A stretch of 64,000 nt of DNA from Beverwykella pulmonaria (taxonomy: Eukaryota; Ascomycota; Dothideomycetes; Pleosporales; Melanommataceae), in assembly GCA_001599595.1 (NCBI GenBank), contig BCHH01000007.1, positions 2,929,903 to 2,993,902 of the forward strand, given 5' to 3'. Under the pieces are notes generated by a model. That model ran no database searches. It saw only the letters and a list, made by a program, of their open reading frames with translations, and was not told the origin of the DNA. Positions 33,977 to 46,000 of this stretch are shown here, piece by piece. Numbering within the stretch: position 1 is the stretch's first letter; each line of letters starts with the position of its first letter. A program made the position numbers and the translations under genes.

Positions 33977-34448
33977 GGTCACCATGTATTGGATAAGGTA
34001 CCAAGTTGATACTTGGCACGTTGAAAAGAGAGGCCATACTCTCAGAATGCTCTATGTGGTTTTCCTTCCCGCGTTCACAATCCAGGCAACGGATGACGTT
34101 GCAGCGCCACTGCGGGGTCTCGAACAACGGGCCGACCATCGGTCTCTGACTCCCCCGAACACTCCACGAGCCAGCAACACCTTGTAGTTATCACCGGCCG
34201 CGTAAGAACCAGAGCAGGTTAGACGATGCAGTAGTCGTTGCTTGATGCCGAATCATCCGCGGCTTTTGGCAGCCCTGCGTACCTAAGTATTTCTTAGCGT
34301 TTCCTACATTTCACATTTCTCACACCTTTTCAACTTGCTTCTTTTCGTTCTCTTACTTTCTTTCATAGAGGTCTTATTTGGGTATATGTACTATCTACCT
34401 CTTTAAACACGTCCAGACATATTGCTACAAAGATTTTGGATCGTCAAT
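33977..34448. other. Intergenic, FAN1 to MFS gene
   Basis: 472 bp. The right part is rich in C/T (TTTCTCACACC, CTTCTTTTCG), as in fungal promoters. No gene seen. Confidence 0.5.
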
Positions 34449-36017
34449 ATGCCGCCCCCCACTCTGCTCACCCGCCTCTCCTCATTCCTAGGCCTCTCCT
34501 CCCTCCACGCGACCGGCCTAGACGCCTACATTATCATCACCCTGCGCTCGCTCCGCATGTTCAGCGCCGGGATCCCGTCTCTCATCCTGGCGCTCTTCTT
34601 CTCCTCGCTCTCCTTCCCCGCCTCCCGAATCGGGCTCTTCATGACCCTGACGCTCCTCGGCGATGTCATGCTCTCCCTATTTCTCACACTCGTCGCAGAC
34701 CGCTTGGGACGAAGGAAAATTCTGTTCTTTGGCAGCGTGATGATGACTATTGCGGGCACAACATTCGCCATCAGCGAAAATTTCTGGATTTTGCTACTTG
34801 CCGCCGTGGTGGGTGTGATTAGCGTCACCGGCGCGGACTGTGGGCCTTTTCGAGCGGTTGAAGAAAGCGTGTTAAGTGGCCTAACCGACGATAAGACTCG
34901 TAGCGATGTGCTAGCGTGGTACGTGACTGCAACAACGCTCGCCGGGGCGGTGGGGTCAGAGGTAGCGGGACGCGTAGTGCAGTGGGTGGAGAAGAGTTCC
35001 GGCGATGTTGTGAAAGCGTACCATGTGCTCTTTTGGGGATATGCGGGGTTTGGCGTTGTCGGGTGTGTGCTTTGCTGTGGGTTGAGTCGGAGGTGTGAGG
35101 TGGGTAATGAGAGGGGGAGGGAGATGAGTGAAGTCAGGGGGGTAGGGGCAGAGGAGGAAGAGGAGGTGTTGCTGGAGGCTATGACGCCTTCTACAACAGA
35201 CGGATTCGAAGACACTCCCCTAGCCCAGGTCGACCGCAGGCACCAGACGCGGGAACCAGCCCCAACGAAGAAGAAATGGAAATCCTACATTTCGCAAATC
35301 TCATCCCCGACACTGAGAATAATGACCAAACTCTGGCCTCTCCTCGCCCTCGACTCCCTAGCCGACGGCATGACGCCATACTCCCTCATGAACTACTACG
35401 TATCGCTAAAATTCCATCTCTCGGCCTCAACCCTCGGCGACATCACCTCCGCATCGCAATTCCTCTGCGCCGTGTCTGCCATCTTTGCCGGTCCGCTATC
35501 AAAACACATCGGGTTGATTAATACGATGGTGTTCACACATTTACCGTCTTCGATAACCTCGGCGTTTATACCCCTCCCAAGTAAGGTGGGCTGGACAGTC
35601 GGTTTATTGCTCTTTAGAGCCGCGCTGAATGCAATGGATCAAGCGCCGCGCACAGCATTTATTGCCGCGGTTGTTAAGCCTGAAGAGCGAACTGGCGTTA
35701 TGGGAATTACGTCTATGGTTCGTACACTAGCGATGAGTGTCGGACCAAGCGTAACGGGGTTGTTGGCGGGGAATGATAGATTTTGGGCGGCGTTTGTGGC
35801 GTCTGGGGTTTGTAGGGTGAGCTATGATTTGGGGCTTTGGGTGCTGTTTGTTAATGTTAAGGTGGGGGGAAAGGGGGACGAGAGTGAGAGAGATGGGGAT
35901 GGGGGCGAGGGGAGTGTGGATGAGGAGGCGTGGAATGGGCTTTTGAGTGATAGTGAGGAGGACAGTAGTGTAGGAGATGAGGAAAGTAGCGTGGGGAGTG
36001 GAGGGAAGAAAATGTGA
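34449..36017 (+). CDS. Major facilitator superfamily transporter
   Basis: Single exon, 522 aa from the ATG at 34449. About 11-12 hydrophobic segments are split by a central acidic loop (EEEEEVLLEAMTP, residues ~235-280). The MFS loop 2-3 motif is seen as DRLGRRKILF. Other segments include MTLTLLGDVMLSLFLTLVAD and VGLLLFRAALNAMDQAPR. The C-terminus is a long Gly/Ser/Glu/Asp-rich tail (~residues 465-522). It resembles uncharacterised fungal MFS proteins. The substrate cannot be told. The C-terminal third uses G/T-rich codons unlike the first part. Confidence 0.82.
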   Translation: MPPPTLLTRLSSFLGLSSLHATGLDAYIIITLRSLRMFSAGIPSLILALFFSSLSFPASRIGLFMTLTLLGDVMLSLFLTLVADRLGRRKILFFGSVMMTIAGTTFAISENFWILLLAAVVGVISVTGADCGPFRAVEESVLSGLTDDKTRSDVLAWYVTATTLAGAVGSEVAGRVVQWVEKSSGDVVKAYHVLFWGYAGFGVVGCVLCCGLSRRCEVGNERGREMSEVRGVGAEEEEEVLLEAMTPSTTDGFEDTPLAQVDRRHQTREPAPTKKKWKSYISQISSPTLRIMTKLWPLLALDSLADGMTPYSLMNYYVSLKFHLSASTLGDITSASQFLCAVSAIFAGPLSKHIGLINTMVFTHLPSSITSAFIPLPSKVGWTVGLLLFRAALNAMDQAPRTAFIAAVVKPEERTGVMGITSMVRTLAMSVGPSVTGLLAGNDRFWAAFVASGVCRVSYDLGLWVLFVNVKVGGKGDESERDGDGGEGSVDEEAWNGLLSDSEEDSSVGDEESSVGSGGKKM

Positions 36018-37124
36018 GGGTGTAAATTTGTGTGGCGTCGGATAGATTAATAGATGGTGGTTTAGACCTTTATGATATTATCCTTGGTACACCTCATCTC
36101 TGCAAGAAACATTACGTAACTTTGTAAAGCGAAATCAACATTCCTAACACTTTGCTCTAACCAGCTGCATGGGGTAGCTAGTTACGAAGGAGCGCGTATC
36201 TGGTGAGGAAAGATCAAGCCGGCGATACAAAGCCCTACGATATCTACCAGGGGCAAGTAAATTTTCGTTCTTTAAAAGTATCAATAAGTATTTCTCACTA
36301 AATATTAACTCCTTCATACTAGCTTGTCAGCAAGTACGAGAGATTGAATCTTTGGGTTAGAAAGTTGAATCTTGCAGTCCAGTAAATGTTTGTTAGGTGC
36401 TTACAGGATATGGGGAAGGATGTCAGTGTATAGAGAGTAGGTATAGACTATGCCGTTAAACTTGGGGAAACCCGTTCCAGATAAGTGATAGAGAAATAAA
36501 TAATGGTAATGCTAGCCTAAATACAATGTATGTGGAATTTCCACCATGGAAAGGAGAACAGGAAGTAGAAAAAATACTCCAGTGAAAGTTGTTGGGATAT
36601 GGAATAACAGAATGAAATAATGAGAAGGGAGTGGGTTAGTCATTTCGATTGAGACGGGGAGGATTAACTAGAGAAAGTTTTTCCATATCTGGCACGGAAT
36701 ATCCAGATTTCAACTCGTCTTACACTCGTTATTTCCTTAGTCCTAATCAGTTATTAGAATTCACACCTTTAGGGAAAGACAGAAAAGATTTGTCCACACA
36801 ATCTAAGACTTAAAGAAACGAAAGGGCGTCCCAGGTTAAAAAAGGGCGTCAAACATCTTAAGTCCGAAGCTCATGCGGAACTCCACCTCACCTCGCATCG
36901 GTTTCCCAAAGAGGAATTCAGCCTTTAGTATATTCCTCTCTGACCCTCGAGGCAGATACTATACGCTATGCAAGAGATATTAATAGTATGTAGCAGATAA
37001 ATACACAAAAAGTACATAAACTCCCAAGCTACTTACTTGCAACTTAACTCCAAGCTCTCTCATACTTCCAAAAAACATCTTTCAATACCTGACTCCCCAA
37101 GATCAACTCCATCAACCTTCTACC
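36018..37124. other. AT-rich intergenic stretch
   Basis: 1.1 kb of lower GC without open frames of note. AAAGGGCGTC occurs twice within 30 bp at about 36822-36851. Could include mutated repeat sequence, but none is recognised. Confidence 0.5.
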
Positions 37125-37562
37125 ATGTCGTTCATAGAATCCCCATCCGAACCCCAACTTAACACTACCGCCCTCCAAACTCTTCTCACCTCCTACCCTC
37201 CTCACAAACCGCTCCACATGCTCAACCTCCTCCGCTACCGTCCCCTCGCCGTCTACAATGCCCCATACCCGCCCTCAACTAATACCACTGCCTGCACAGG
37301 CCAAGAAGCGTATCACGACCGCTATCTACCAGCCGTAAAACCCATTCTCGAAGAAGTCGGGGCGGAGATCATCTTCATCGGGAAGGCATGGGAGGGACTG
37401 ATTGTGGGCGCGGAGAAGTGGGACGAGGTCCTTATTGTCAGATATCCGAGCACAGAGACGTTTATAAATATGGCAGGGAGTGAGAGGTATAAGGGAGAGG
37501 CGGGGGTGCATAGGTTGGCGGCGTTGGGAGGGACGGGGTTGGTGCCGGTGGAGGTGAAGTGA
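37125..37562 (+). CDS. DUF1330-like small protein
   Basis: Single exon, 145 aa. It has the alpha/beta pattern of the DUF1330 (dimeric alpha-beta barrel) group: LHMLNLLRYRPLA near the N-terminus, YHDRYLPAVKPILEEVGAEI, then WDEVLIVRYPSTETF, which matches the usual WDxxxxxxYPS motif. No signal peptide. The biochemical role is unknown. It is isolated, with more than 1 kb of non-coding DNA on each side. Confidence 0.8.
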   Translation: MSFIESPSEPQLNTTALQTLLTSYPPHKPLHMLNLLRYRPLAVYNAPYPPSTNTTACTGQEAYHDRYLPAVKPILEEVGAEIIFIGKAWEGLIVGAEKWDEVLIVRYPSTETFINMAGSERYKGEAGVHRLAALGGTGLVPVEVK

Positions 37563-39598
37563 TGATGTGGATGTGAGAGGAGAGAGGAGCGGGAAAGGGG
37601 AGTTATTATTTGAGGGTATAGTGCTGAGATATATGTGCTGGAGAAGCTTGTAGCTCCCTGGATAGTCGAGTTAGCGGTGGGTTGAGTGTATCATATAAAT
37701 TGCTGTCGGTTGCTGTTCGAACTGCGTAACCAAAACCATAAATTTCTAAAGCAAAATAAATTTATGAGCAATTTCATCTAGCAGCTACAAGAAGATACTG
37801 CAAGGTTAGATGAAGCCGCTTGGGCTCTTGCTAGATCTGCGTATTGATGGGTAGTGGGACGCCCCAATAAATGAGTGACTGAAAGACAACGCGTGTTCAT
37901 CCTCCCCAACGTTCCAACTCCCATGCAGACATATCGTCGATGCACGCCGAGTTCCACTGAAACTCCATATTTGTTTTCCACCCCGAGCAGTGTGACTATA
38001 GCTGAAGACCCGAACACGCCTTCAGAGCGTCGTACCCAGCGTCGTACCCAGCGTCGTGGGAGTAAATACCGTAAACCATTTTACGCGAGAAGCTCGTCTT
38101 GCAGACATAGAACTGATCTATTTCATACACAAGGATCGAATTCGAACTTACCTTTACCCCTCGCATGCCATGCGGGTTGAAGGAATCAAGTGACACAAGC
38201 GATCCCTTCCCATCGGATGGTAAGTTGAAGCCTAAGAGTTTGTTCCAGCCGGTGCAGCTAGCGATGTTAGACATGGAAAGTTCGAATTTGCAGGCGGTGC
38301 TGTTAGTGTAGAAGATACGACCGCGTGTGTTTTCCTCAAAAACGGCGTAGTCAAAGCCGGCGCCGACGTGTTATGACGCTAGATTCCAGTCATTGATATT
38401 AGTGAGAGGGCTGGACAGGACGGAAGCGACGAGGTAGATATTCGGAGCGTGATCGACGGAGTCTGCCGTTGAGAGGAGAGAGAGAGAGGGTAGGGAAAAA
38501 AGGCGATGATGGAACGAATCGTGATGTAAAGTGGAAAGGTGATGAACTAGAATGTTGTAGAGATCTAAAGCCTTGACGCTGCAAACGTCGCATTGAAAAT
38601 CTTTATTTTCCTCAATAGAGAAAGTATTTCCATGTGGAGTAAGAGGGCGAGCACAATCTCAAGCCATTATCACTAGTTCTTCTTAGTCTATATTAAAACA
38701 AAGAGGCAAAGCGCCAATGGACCAGGGCTTCGGATTCAAGGGATTCTGACTTTGTGAGCGCATCGAATTTTCCCCGCTTCCCAATCTTGTCTCCACCTCC
38801 CTGGTAGAAAGGTAGGCGGCATTTAGATGAGGCGCAGTGCCTGACTTAGGGTGCCTATGGATCCACCTCCTCCACTCTACTACCTCCCCTCCCTTACTAT
38901 ATCCTTCACCAGACCTTGCCCACCTAATCAGTCACTGCTTTCTAGGACGCTCTCTTGGGTTCACTGTCTTGCGCGACTTCTCAGGGGAGTTTACCCTAAG
39001 CTTGGAGATGCTACAACCTTGGCCCACCAACCGGCATCTACTACACTGTCCTCCCAGACGGGTCTTTGGGGGACCCCGGAAAGACTGCGGATAGATACGG
39101 CAAACCTGAGGTCCGCCCCGATAATCAGTATGCGACCACACTATTGGGGTCTTACAACCCCCTAAGTCCCAACGCCATCTCTTCTACTCAATTGTCTTAG
39201 TCTAGACGGAGTCGGAGTTACCAGGCTCCGCTTCATTCCTGGTGTTGACAAAGGAATTGTGACTCACACTCGTATCTATCGCATCTATCGCATCTATCGC
39301 ATCCCCGCGGGGAAGAGTATCACCAAGACTTATTCCGCTTACGAAGACGTATATAACGTCGGCCCTCTAGCGCATTGAAGAAGCCCGAGCTGATCTAGAG
39401 AGTCAAGAGTGCGAGGTTATATTGTTCGCAAGATCCAAAATTGCCCTTCTCCTACTTATTAAGGGACTTACCTATAAAGGGAGTACTGTGCCAAGAAAAG
39501 AGATATTGCTTCAGCCATAACTGCATTGCGGCACGCTCTTCCCTCCCCAAACAGCTAAACATTACGTCCTGCGATTCGTCCCGTTTTCAGTCTCGGCT
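37563..39598. other. Gene-poor 2-kb stretch with short tandem repeats
   Basis: No supportable gene. Three 12-bp units (AGCGTCGTACCC) lie at 38026-38060. Three 9-bp units (ATCTATCGC) lie at 39274-39300, inside an open stretch (about 39170-39378) that reads IPAGKSITKTYSAYEDVY before a stop. That stretch may be a decayed gene fragment. Confidence 0.5.
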
Positions 39599-41233
39599 AT
39601 GGCGTCTACAGGGTCGTTGGAGGGGCCGGAGGCTCAGGCAACAGCGAACCTAGCCAAGGTGCTCCCCCCTGAAGAAAACACCTACACGGTATCCGAGAAG
39701 CGTATTCCCATGCTGGACGGTATCAAGTTGGCTGCCGACTTCTACCAGCCCGATCTTCCGGCAGACAGCAAGCCCCACGGCCTCATCTACGTTCTCGGTC
39801 CGTATGGCCGCAAAGGCGTGATGGCTCTCCTCAACGCGAAGTGCTTCGCTGCCCGTGGATACATGGTCCTCTTCGTCAGCTGTCGTGGCACGGCCGGCTC
39901 TGAAGGGACCTTCGTAGCGGCCATGACCGAACAGGCAGACTCGCAGGCTGTCGTCAAGTGGATGCGCGAGCAGCCGTGGTACCCGGGCACGTTCGTCACA
40001 TTCGGGCCAAGCTACCTGGGCTACGTGCAGTGGGCGTTGCTGCGAGATCCGCCCGAGGACCTTATCGCGTCGGTGATTCTGTGCAGTGTGTACGACCATT
40101 CCCTGCTTGCTTGGACCAATGGGGCGTATCGCATGGACCGCATCTCCTGGTCCTACGTAGTCGCAAGGCAGGACGAGGCCAATGGCGGCGGAGTCTCGAG
40201 CATACTCGACCCCAGGAAGCTCAATTCCGTCATCAAGGCCACACCCCTCTTCGACGCGACGGAGCGCTTCCTCGACGGGAAGGCGCCGTATGCGTTGGAG
40301 TTCATGACTACTCCGAACGTTGATGACCCTTTCTGGGCTCGGTGCAAGCATCGCGCAGCCCTGGATCTCGTCAACGTTCCCTTGCTCCTGCGAAGTGGAT
40401 GGTACGACACCTTGACCTTCCAGACCCTGGCAGCATACGCTCGCGCGCGCGACCGTGGCATCAAGGTCTACCTCACTGTCGGACCATGGACGCACATCGA
40501 GGCCTGTGGGCCGAATGCACTGCCAGAAGTCTTCGACTTCCTGGACGAGTATGTCGCCGGCCGGAAAAAGGATCACCGCCCACTTTCGGTCAACGTATTC
40601 GTCACAGGCGTCGAAGAATGGCGCTCTTTGCCGTCCTGGCCGCCAGCCACCGAAGAGCGCACCTTTTACCTTCACGGCGACAGGACGGTTGGCGCGCAGC
40701 CCCCGGCAGCAGACTCACCGCCTGCGTCTTTCACCTACGACCCCAACAATCCCACGCCGACAGTGGGTGGACCCTTGATGGTCCGCGGTGGACGGGTAGA
40801 CGACAGCGTTTACGCTTCGAGGTCCGATGTCCTCGTCTACACGAGCGCGCCGCTGAATGAGGACATAGAAGTAATGGGTAAGCCCATCGTGCAGCTCGCA
40901 CACTCGACCGATGTCCCCTATGCTGATCTGTGGATTCGCCTGAGTGAGGTCGACGCTGACGGCGTGTCACACAATCTCACGGAGAATTGGCAAGCGCTGG
41001 ACGGGGTGGAGCGGCAGGGAGGAGAGTTTTCGCTCACGCTGGTGGATCGCGCGCACGTATTCAAAAAGAACACGCGCATGAGGGTGATAGTCGCTGGCGG
41101 CTCCTTTCCCCTGATGGCGCGGAATCCGGGGACGGGGGTGAACCGAACTCAAGCGAAAGAACTGAAGGCCGTGACGCATACCGTCCAGCATGGGGATGGA
41201 ATCTCGAAGCTCATTCTGCCATGCTCGCCTTGA
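39599..41233 (+). CDS. CocE/NonD family alpha/beta hydrolase
   Basis: Single exon, 544 aa. The X-Pro dipeptidyl-peptidase S15/CocE fold is seen: LDGIKLAADFYQP near the N-terminus, VSCRGTAGSEG, the nucleophile elbow FGPSYLGYVQW (Ser138), RSGWYDTL with the likely acid Asp, and GPWTHIEA with the likely His. The C-terminal part is the jelly-roll domain (SDVLVYTSAPLNEDIEV, YADLWIRLSEVD). It probably hydrolyses an acyl ester or amide; the substrate is unknown. No signal peptide. It is intronless, G/C-rich at third positions, and sits between two gene-poor stretches. Many CocE proteins are bacterial, so acquisition by horizontal transfer is possible. Confidence 0.9.
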   Translation: MASTGSLEGPEAQATANLAKVLPPEENTYTVSEKRIPMLDGIKLAADFYQPDLPADSKPHGLIYVLGPYGRKGVMALLNAKCFAARGYMVLFVSCRGTAGSEGTFVAAMTEQADSQAVVKWMREQPWYPGTFVTFGPSYLGYVQWALLRDPPEDLIASVILCSVYDHSLLAWTNGAYRMDRISWSYVVARQDEANGGGVSSILDPRKLNSVIKATPLFDATERFLDGKAPYALEFMTTPNVDDPFWARCKHRAALDLVNVPLLLRSGWYDTLTFQTLAAYARARDRGIKVYLTVGPWTHIEACGPNALPEVFDFLDEYVAGRKKDHRPLSVNVFVTGVEEWRSLPSWPPATEERTFYLHGDRTVGAQPPAADSPPASFTYDPNNPTPTVGGPLMVRGGRVDDSVYASRSDVLVYTSAPLNEDIEVMGKPIVQLAHSTDVPYADLWIRLSEVDADGVSHNLTENWQALDGVERQGGEFSLTLVDRAHVFKKNTRMRVIVAGGSFPLMARNPGTGVNRTQAKELKAVTHTVQHGDGISKLILPCSP

Positions 41234-43007
41234 GATGTGTGATGACGATTGAATGGGCCTGGTTTGGAGAATCGGCTTCACTATAAATTCTGTTTTGTTA
41301 AATCCAAGTGCCACTCTCATGCAAGGGCTCCAGCTGCTCGCTACTCTGAGATATAGCTGATGAGTATCCGCTAGCAAGGCCTTGGCAATGAATATGAATG
41401 TTCCCTGGGGCGACTTGAAATCATCTTTTTAGCTCTCCCCAACTCCGTCACTCTCCCCATCTCTACGTTTAGATCTTATATCAGCTTGCTTGAACCCTCA
41501 ATTGAGAAGTAATTCAATTGCTTCATGGCCCTTAAACTTTCCATTCTCCCCTGCGTTTACAACCCGCCTCATCGTCTTCATCCTCCACCACCTGGCACGC
41601 CACTCAGAATTTGGATACAAAGGCCGCTGGAGACCATACAAATGCTTTTGCCGGCCGTATCCTGGCATCCCATCGGGCCTTTTCCACAATTAGGAGGGCC
41701 AACGTTTGCGAGCCTCACCCACAAGAAACTGTATAGGGAAGAGCAGACGAGGCGGCTCCAGTGGTACGGGATGAGTGTTTGGCCTGGGCAGTAGAAACTA
41801 TACCACAGGAGTAAGACGGCGATTGCTAAAGTTGCCTGTTTGATAATCATGGGAGGTGACTGTTATCTATTACGTTAGCTGCATCGACTACTACGGGGTC
41901 ACATTTGTCTACCCCATCCCGGCTGATGATCCAAACCCGGAAGTACTCGCGATCAACATCATTGAAGTGGACAAGATCAGAGGAGTATACGCGGACAGAG
42001 GGAAATACGAGATCGAAGTACGTCCGTTCTCCATAAATCCGATATCATACACAGGGAAAAAAGTACTCGCTGTGCCGAGATGTTCTCAGCGTAAGAGTGG
42101 CACGTGGGTTCGCAGGCTATGTAATAGCATGGTAGCTGAGAGAGAAAGCGAGACTACGAAATGTTCGCAAAGGTGATGCCGTTTGCAACATCACTTAAGA
42201 GGTAGTTGCGAAGCGGGCTGAGACTTCGTTGCGGGAGGTGTGAGAACGATCATGGCAGACAATTGGGGCTGTAACAGAGCACAGTAACGGCGGACATAGC
42301 TATGGCTTACTATTGGCACGGTCGTGGGAAAATACAACGATGACGTGGACAACCTCGACGAGCACGACGGTAGGAACGGCCACTGCGAGGCATGGCAAGG
42401 TATAATGACGGTACGACGATGGCGACAACGACCATCAAAGGCATGAAAAGCGAAGCAGAGGGACACCAAGGCTCAACTTCAGAATTCGCATCGAGGGTAC
42501 TTGCACGAATGGCTATCAGTTGCTAGTCAGAGATTGAAATCGCCTAGTAGTTGGGCGGAATGCATGTTACGAAAGTAATATTATACCAATCTCGGGATGA
42601 CGTCGAATCAAAGGTAGCGTGGATGGATGTGTTGCTGAAGGATCACAGAGGTAAAGATAGTGAAGGTAGACGAACAAACAGCGGTGGGCGCACGCCCGTT
42701 TATTCGTGACCGAGACCGTGTTACTGCGCAAGGAAGACTGATGTATGTATCTTGCAAGGTGAGTTCTCTTTAGCTGCAGTACTGAAGTGAATTCGCGTGT
42801 GAAATGAAGTGGGCCGCCAAGACCGTGTGCGCCAAGAACGCCCGGGCCGCCGCCTGCGATTTGGCATCGAGAGACCGCGACCGCGAACAGAGCCGCATCT
42901 TCATCCTCACCTCCGTCACCCCCGACCAACCACCACCAACACCGAACCCTCCTGGATTCCTCCACACGACCTCATACCGGGAGCAGGGTCCTCCTGCGCT
43001 ACCCGCC
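41234..43007. other. Intergenic; no supported gene
   Basis: 1.8 kb with short open frames (for example 41525-41794 + and 42191-42469 -) that carry no recognisable motif. The frame from 42804 runs in phase into the TAF2 gene and could be a 68-codon N-terminal extension of it. Confidence 0.5.
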
Positions 43008-46000
43008 ATGGCGCCCATCGAGATCGACGACAGCGCCGACAACCCCTCCGTCAAGACCTTTGCCGTTTTAAAACAAAAGCTAGAGCTCGACTTCAGCTTC
43101 TTGCCGCGCCGCGTCACAGGAAAGACAACGCTAGACATCCAGCCCCAAGCTAGTGACCTGCGTACAATACATCTGAACTGCCGGCAGCTGAAGCCGACGT
43201 CCGTCAAGGTCGAAGGCCGGATCGCTTCTAGCAACTACTCGAATTTGTATCAGCGCCTATGCCTTTACCCTGGAACAAGCATCGAGCAGTTCGACCTCCC
43301 GAAGAGCCGGCTCGAACGACATACAGTTGGTATTGAAAATGAGCTGGTTATTACCATTCCAGACAAAGTCAAGATCAAAGCGGCTAGGCCAGAGGACGCT
43401 CTTGTGGACCAGGATGCACTCGCTAGTCTCGGAGAAAGTCTCTATGCCCCGATCAAAGTGGAGATTGAATACGTTCTAGAGGACTTTCGGGACGCCCTGC
43501 ACTTTGCAGGCATCGAGGAGGGCGACTCACGATACCCCCAGGTCTACACGCGCAACTCGCCCTTCCCCGGAATCGCGTCTTGTCTTTTCCCCTGCGTGGA
43601 TGACGGTATTACCAGGTGCATCTTCGACATCGCTATTCGATACCCGCGAACCATGGGGGATGCGTTGATCAAACCCCGCCCTGCGGCTGCCGTGAATAGC
43701 GATTCGCAGGTGAATGAAGCTGCCAAGGCTGACAGCGTCATGAGCGATATTGATGACGATCAAGTCGATTTGACCGAGGAAGAGAAGACCATGGAGATGT
43801 CTGTCATCTGTTCTGGTGAACTCACTGATGATGTATGTGGTACTCCTCCCGGTATGTTACTTGCTGACCAGTGCAGATTCCGGACCCTTCAGACCCAACT
43901 CGAAAAACCGCTAGCTTCACCTGCGCAATACCCGTGCTTCCTCAGCATATTGGCATTGCCATTGGCCCATTCGAACACGTCGACTTATCCGAATACCGTG
44001 ACACGTCTGACGACGAGCGCCTGGGTTCGAATGCAATCCGGGTACACGCTTTCTGTCTTCCTGGCAAGGCCGAAGAAGTGCGCAACAGTGCCATGATGCT
44101 TGCAAGGACACTCGACAACTTTACCGAGCGCTATCAAAGTTACCCGTTTGAAAAGGCGTATAAGCTCGCATTCGTAGACGACCTGGACTGTGATGTCGCG
44201 CACACAGCTTCGTTTTCCATATGTAGCTCCCGGCTGCTCTTTCCGGAAACCGTCTGGGAGCCATTGGAAAGCACTACTAGGACTCTCGTACACGCTGTGG
44301 CTAGCCAGTGGATTGGGGTCAATGTCATCGCTCAGCGTACAAACGATCACTGGATTATTGTCGGTGGTTCTTGGTTCATGACGGAATTATACCTGCGCGA
44401 GCTCTTTGGCCGCAACGACCACCGATTCCGTCAGAAACTCATGGCCGACAAGATCATCGAACTCGATAACAGACGGCCTCCTTTATACGTCCTGGGCGAA
44501 TATCTCTCGCTTGATGCCGGGGAGCGCGAGTTCATGGAGCTCAAAGCATTGTTGGTTCTCTCCATCCTCCACAACAGGCTGGTAAAACAGAGTGGAAAGA
44601 ATGGTGTGGATCGATGTCTCTATCGCCTGTTGTTCAATGCTCGGAACGAGAAGTTGCCCAACGGGGCCATCTCCACAGAGGGCTTTCTCGATATTTGTGA
44701 CAAGGTTGGTCACCAAAAGCTGGATACCTTCTTCAACCAATGGGTCTATGGTTCTGGATGCCCAACCTTCGAATGCTCGCCCGTTTTCAATAAGAAGAAG
44801 CAAGTCATTCAGCTCACTATCAAGCAAACCCAGGCCGATCCAACTTTGAAACCAGAGGAGCGGCCCCTCGCTGCCAAAGATTTCATGAGGGAGGTCAAGG
44901 AGAAACAACATGACTTCCATCCCGTTTACGATTGGCCTGCCTTTGTAGGCCCGATGACGATCCGTATTCACGAGGCAGATGGGACGCCTTATGAGCACAT
45001 CGTGGACATCAACTCATCTACTGTAAAGGTTGAAATACCTTACAATACTAAATACAAGCGCCTCAAGCGCAACCGCCTACAGAAGGAACGTGCGGCTGCC
45101 GCACAAGGCCTTGATGGAACTGGTGAGCAGGAAGACATGATGTTCTATTCGCTTGGAGATCTCTTCATGACTGCAAAAGAAGCCGACGAGTGGAGAATAT
45201 CCGAATGGTCTCCTGAGGACGAGACTAGGATGGACCAGGAATCATATGAGTGGATCCGGGTGGATGCCGATTTTGAATGGATCTGCCGTGCCAACATCAA
45301 TGACATGCCGTCATATATGTATGTGTCGCAGCTGCAACAGGACAAGGATGTGGTGGCTCAAGCAGAGTCCATTCAGTACCTTCAACTTAAAGAAGGACAC
45401 CCTCTCATTTCCAGCTTCCTCGTCAAGACCTTGATGGACAATCGATACTTTCATGGAATCCGAACAATGGCTGCCGAAGTCATAGCCACAAGCGCAAAAG
45501 AAGAACTGAACTGGATCGGCTTCTTTCACCTCCAGAAGGCCTTTCAGGAGTTGTTCTGTATTCCAGGATCACCGATGACTCGTTCCAACGATTTCTCCGA
45601 TCGAAGCTCCTATATCATTCAGTGTGCCATTCCTAGAGCAATTGCTAGGATCAAGGGCACGGATGGAAAGGCACCTATGTTCGTAAAGCGATTCCTGCTC
45701 GACACGATGCGGTACAACGACAATCGAGGGAACGATTACAGTGACGACCATTACCTTTCGGTTCTCATGCAATGTCTCGCCCAAAGCCTTGCAGCCGACA
45801 AGCCGAGCAATGTGGACCCAAACCATATGGGCGACCTCGACGCCGAGGCGGAAGAGTACGAATTTCAGAAGAAAGCCCTTGATGAACTGGGTCGTCATCA
45901 ACGGCTTGACGAATGGATCCCAACATATCGCAACATTTATACGATAACGGCGCTGAACTGTGGTTACATGCTGATGATGAGCCGCGTCGTTCCACTGAAG

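Noticed and set aside
39650..40675. 341-codon minus frame opposite the CocE hydrolase
   Set aside because: A shadow of a codon-biased gene; no family features, whereas the plus strand has the full catalytic triad.
42804..43007. 68-codon N-terminal extension of TAF2
   Set aside because: In frame but Ala/Pro-rich without conservation that I recognise; the ATG at 43008 has a better context. Kept only as an alternative.
44020..44045. B-box-like GGTTCGAATGC
   Set aside because: It lies inside the TAF2 coding region and has no A box at the right distance.
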